The position numbers and the translations under genes were made by a program. Source: Qipengyuania nanhaisediminis (GTDB lineage: Bacteria; Pseudomonadota; Alphaproteobacteria; Sphingomonadales; Sphingomonadaceae). Taken from it: DNA of 64,000 nucleotides. Under the pieces are notes generated by a model, which ran no database searches, was not told the origin of the DNA, and saw only the letters and a list, made by a program, of their open reading frames with translations. This document shows, piece by piece, positions 63,595-64,000 of this stretch. The stretch lies in NCBI RefSeq assembly GCF_900115585.1, contig NZ_FOWZ01000002.1, positions 248,001 to 312,000 of the forward strand, in the 5' to 3' direction. Numbering within the stretch: the stretch's first letter is position 1; the number at the start of each line of letters is the position of its first letter.

Positions 63595-64000
63595 TCAATC
63601 TTGGGCGGGTTGCCACCAGCCATGATCGCCTTGCGATGATGCCACGGTGCGGACTTGCTCGTCCTCCAGGTAGATCGAGACGCCGCCATTACGCTCGAGA
63701 TAGCGCCGATCCACTTTCAGCCAGCGCGGCATGCAGCTACGTGGCAACCAGCGGTCCGCGACAACGATATCCGAGAGTTCGCACGCTGCGGCCAATTGGC
63801 GCTCGTCGATGCGCTGCTTGTTTAGCGCAACAAGAACAATCCACTCCCTCTCACTGGTCTTCCGCCCGATCGTGCAAAAATCGGCACTGCAATTGGCACC
63901 CTCATAGGCACGGATATTCCGGGGTTCTATCTCGCTCCCGGCAAGCTCGACGATGTTGGTACGCGCATAGGTGCCCGGTGCACCTCGCAGGACGAAGAGA
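63595..64000 (-). CDS. comEC: ComEC/Rec2-family DNA-uptake protein, C-terminal end only
   Basis: The last 134 residues of a protein that continues past the window. The frame is open from base 64000. It contains YARTNIVELAGSEIEP, DRWLPRSCMPRWLKVDRRYL and GGVSIYLEDEQVRTVASSQG, which resemble the end of the metallo-beta-lactamase-like domain of ComEC, the inner-membrane channel for transforming DNA. Position back-to-back with lexA is typical of sphingomonads and supports the call. An internal Met (63795) is not the start. Confidence 0.75.
   Translation of the reverse strand, partial: LFVLRGAPGTYARTNIVELAGSEIEPRNIRAYEGANCSADFCTIGRKTSEREWIVLVALNKQRIDERQLAAACELSDIVVADRWLPRSCMPRWLKVDRRYLERNGGVSIYLEDEQVRTVASSQGDHGWWQPAQD

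Noticed and set aside
1-64000. CRISPR arrays and rRNA genes
   Set aside because: No regularly spaced repeats of CRISPR type and no rRNA sequence are visible.

Overview
The window looks like chromosomal DNA of an alphaproteobacterium, most likely of the order Sphingomonadales (Erythrobacter/Sphingomonas type). The reasons are the gene order ispDF / dusB-ntrB-ntrC-ntrY-ntrX-hfq-hflX / mazG, an Hfq protein with two Sm domains, a fused IspDF enzyme, an alphaproteobacterial SOS box (GTTC-N7-GTTC) in front of lexA, and a ROSE-type thermosensor leader with a heat-shock promoter in front of a small heat-shock gene. This placement is inference; no 16S rRNA is present.

Positions 1 to about 14,000 are accessory DNA. 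An IS3-family element, cut off by the window edge, ends near 797 and has removed the 5' end of a GAF-PAS-HWE histidine kinase gene. A small membrane protein, a PgaC-like polysaccharide synthase and an outer-membrane beta-barrel gene follow. From 5.6 to 13.6 kb all genes lie on the minus strand and the DNA is visibly more AT-rich. It carries a HigA-like antitoxin without a HigB, two overlapping MbcA/ParS-like antitoxin genes without a RES toxin, two unknown small genes, and an operon of three overlapping tyrosine recombinases plus a small coiled-coil protein. The third recombinase is broken by one in-frame TAG between its catalytic Arg and His-x-x-Arg. A cluster of direct and inverted copies of GATCTTTNAG lies just upstream of the operon and may be its binding region. 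This is the most unusual part of the window.

From 14 kb onward the DNA is core genome. 14.0-30 kb holds mazG, hflX, tandem hfq, the nitrogen two-component systems ntrX/Y and ntrC/B, dusB, ispDF, pncC, a COQ10-like START protein, lipA, a beta-carbonic anhydrase, a NYN/LOTUS protein and a TPR-like secreted protein. 30-43.8 kb holds gyrA, a frameshifted TauD dioxygenase gene, a YhhN protein, trmFO, an EF-hand protein, a squalene/phytoene synthase-like protein, a TadG-TadE-TadE operon, pdhAB, a FtsB-like gene and an acyl-CoA dehydrogenase. 43.9-53.5 kb holds hppD with a VOC protein, a MscS channel, a haloalkane dehalogenase coupled to an MFS transporter, tRNA-Arg(CCT), a DUF1178/nitrilase/glutaredoxin cluster, hsp20, pyrG and secG.

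54-62.7 kb is a long, tightly packed plus-strand series (tpiA divergent) in which tryptophan genes trpE, trpG, trpD and trpC are interleaved with a PpiD-like chaperone, a phosphodiester glycosidase-like lipoprotein, a proline iminopeptidase and moaC. It is followed by SOS-controlled lexA, a terminator, and the 3' end of comEC on the opposite strand.
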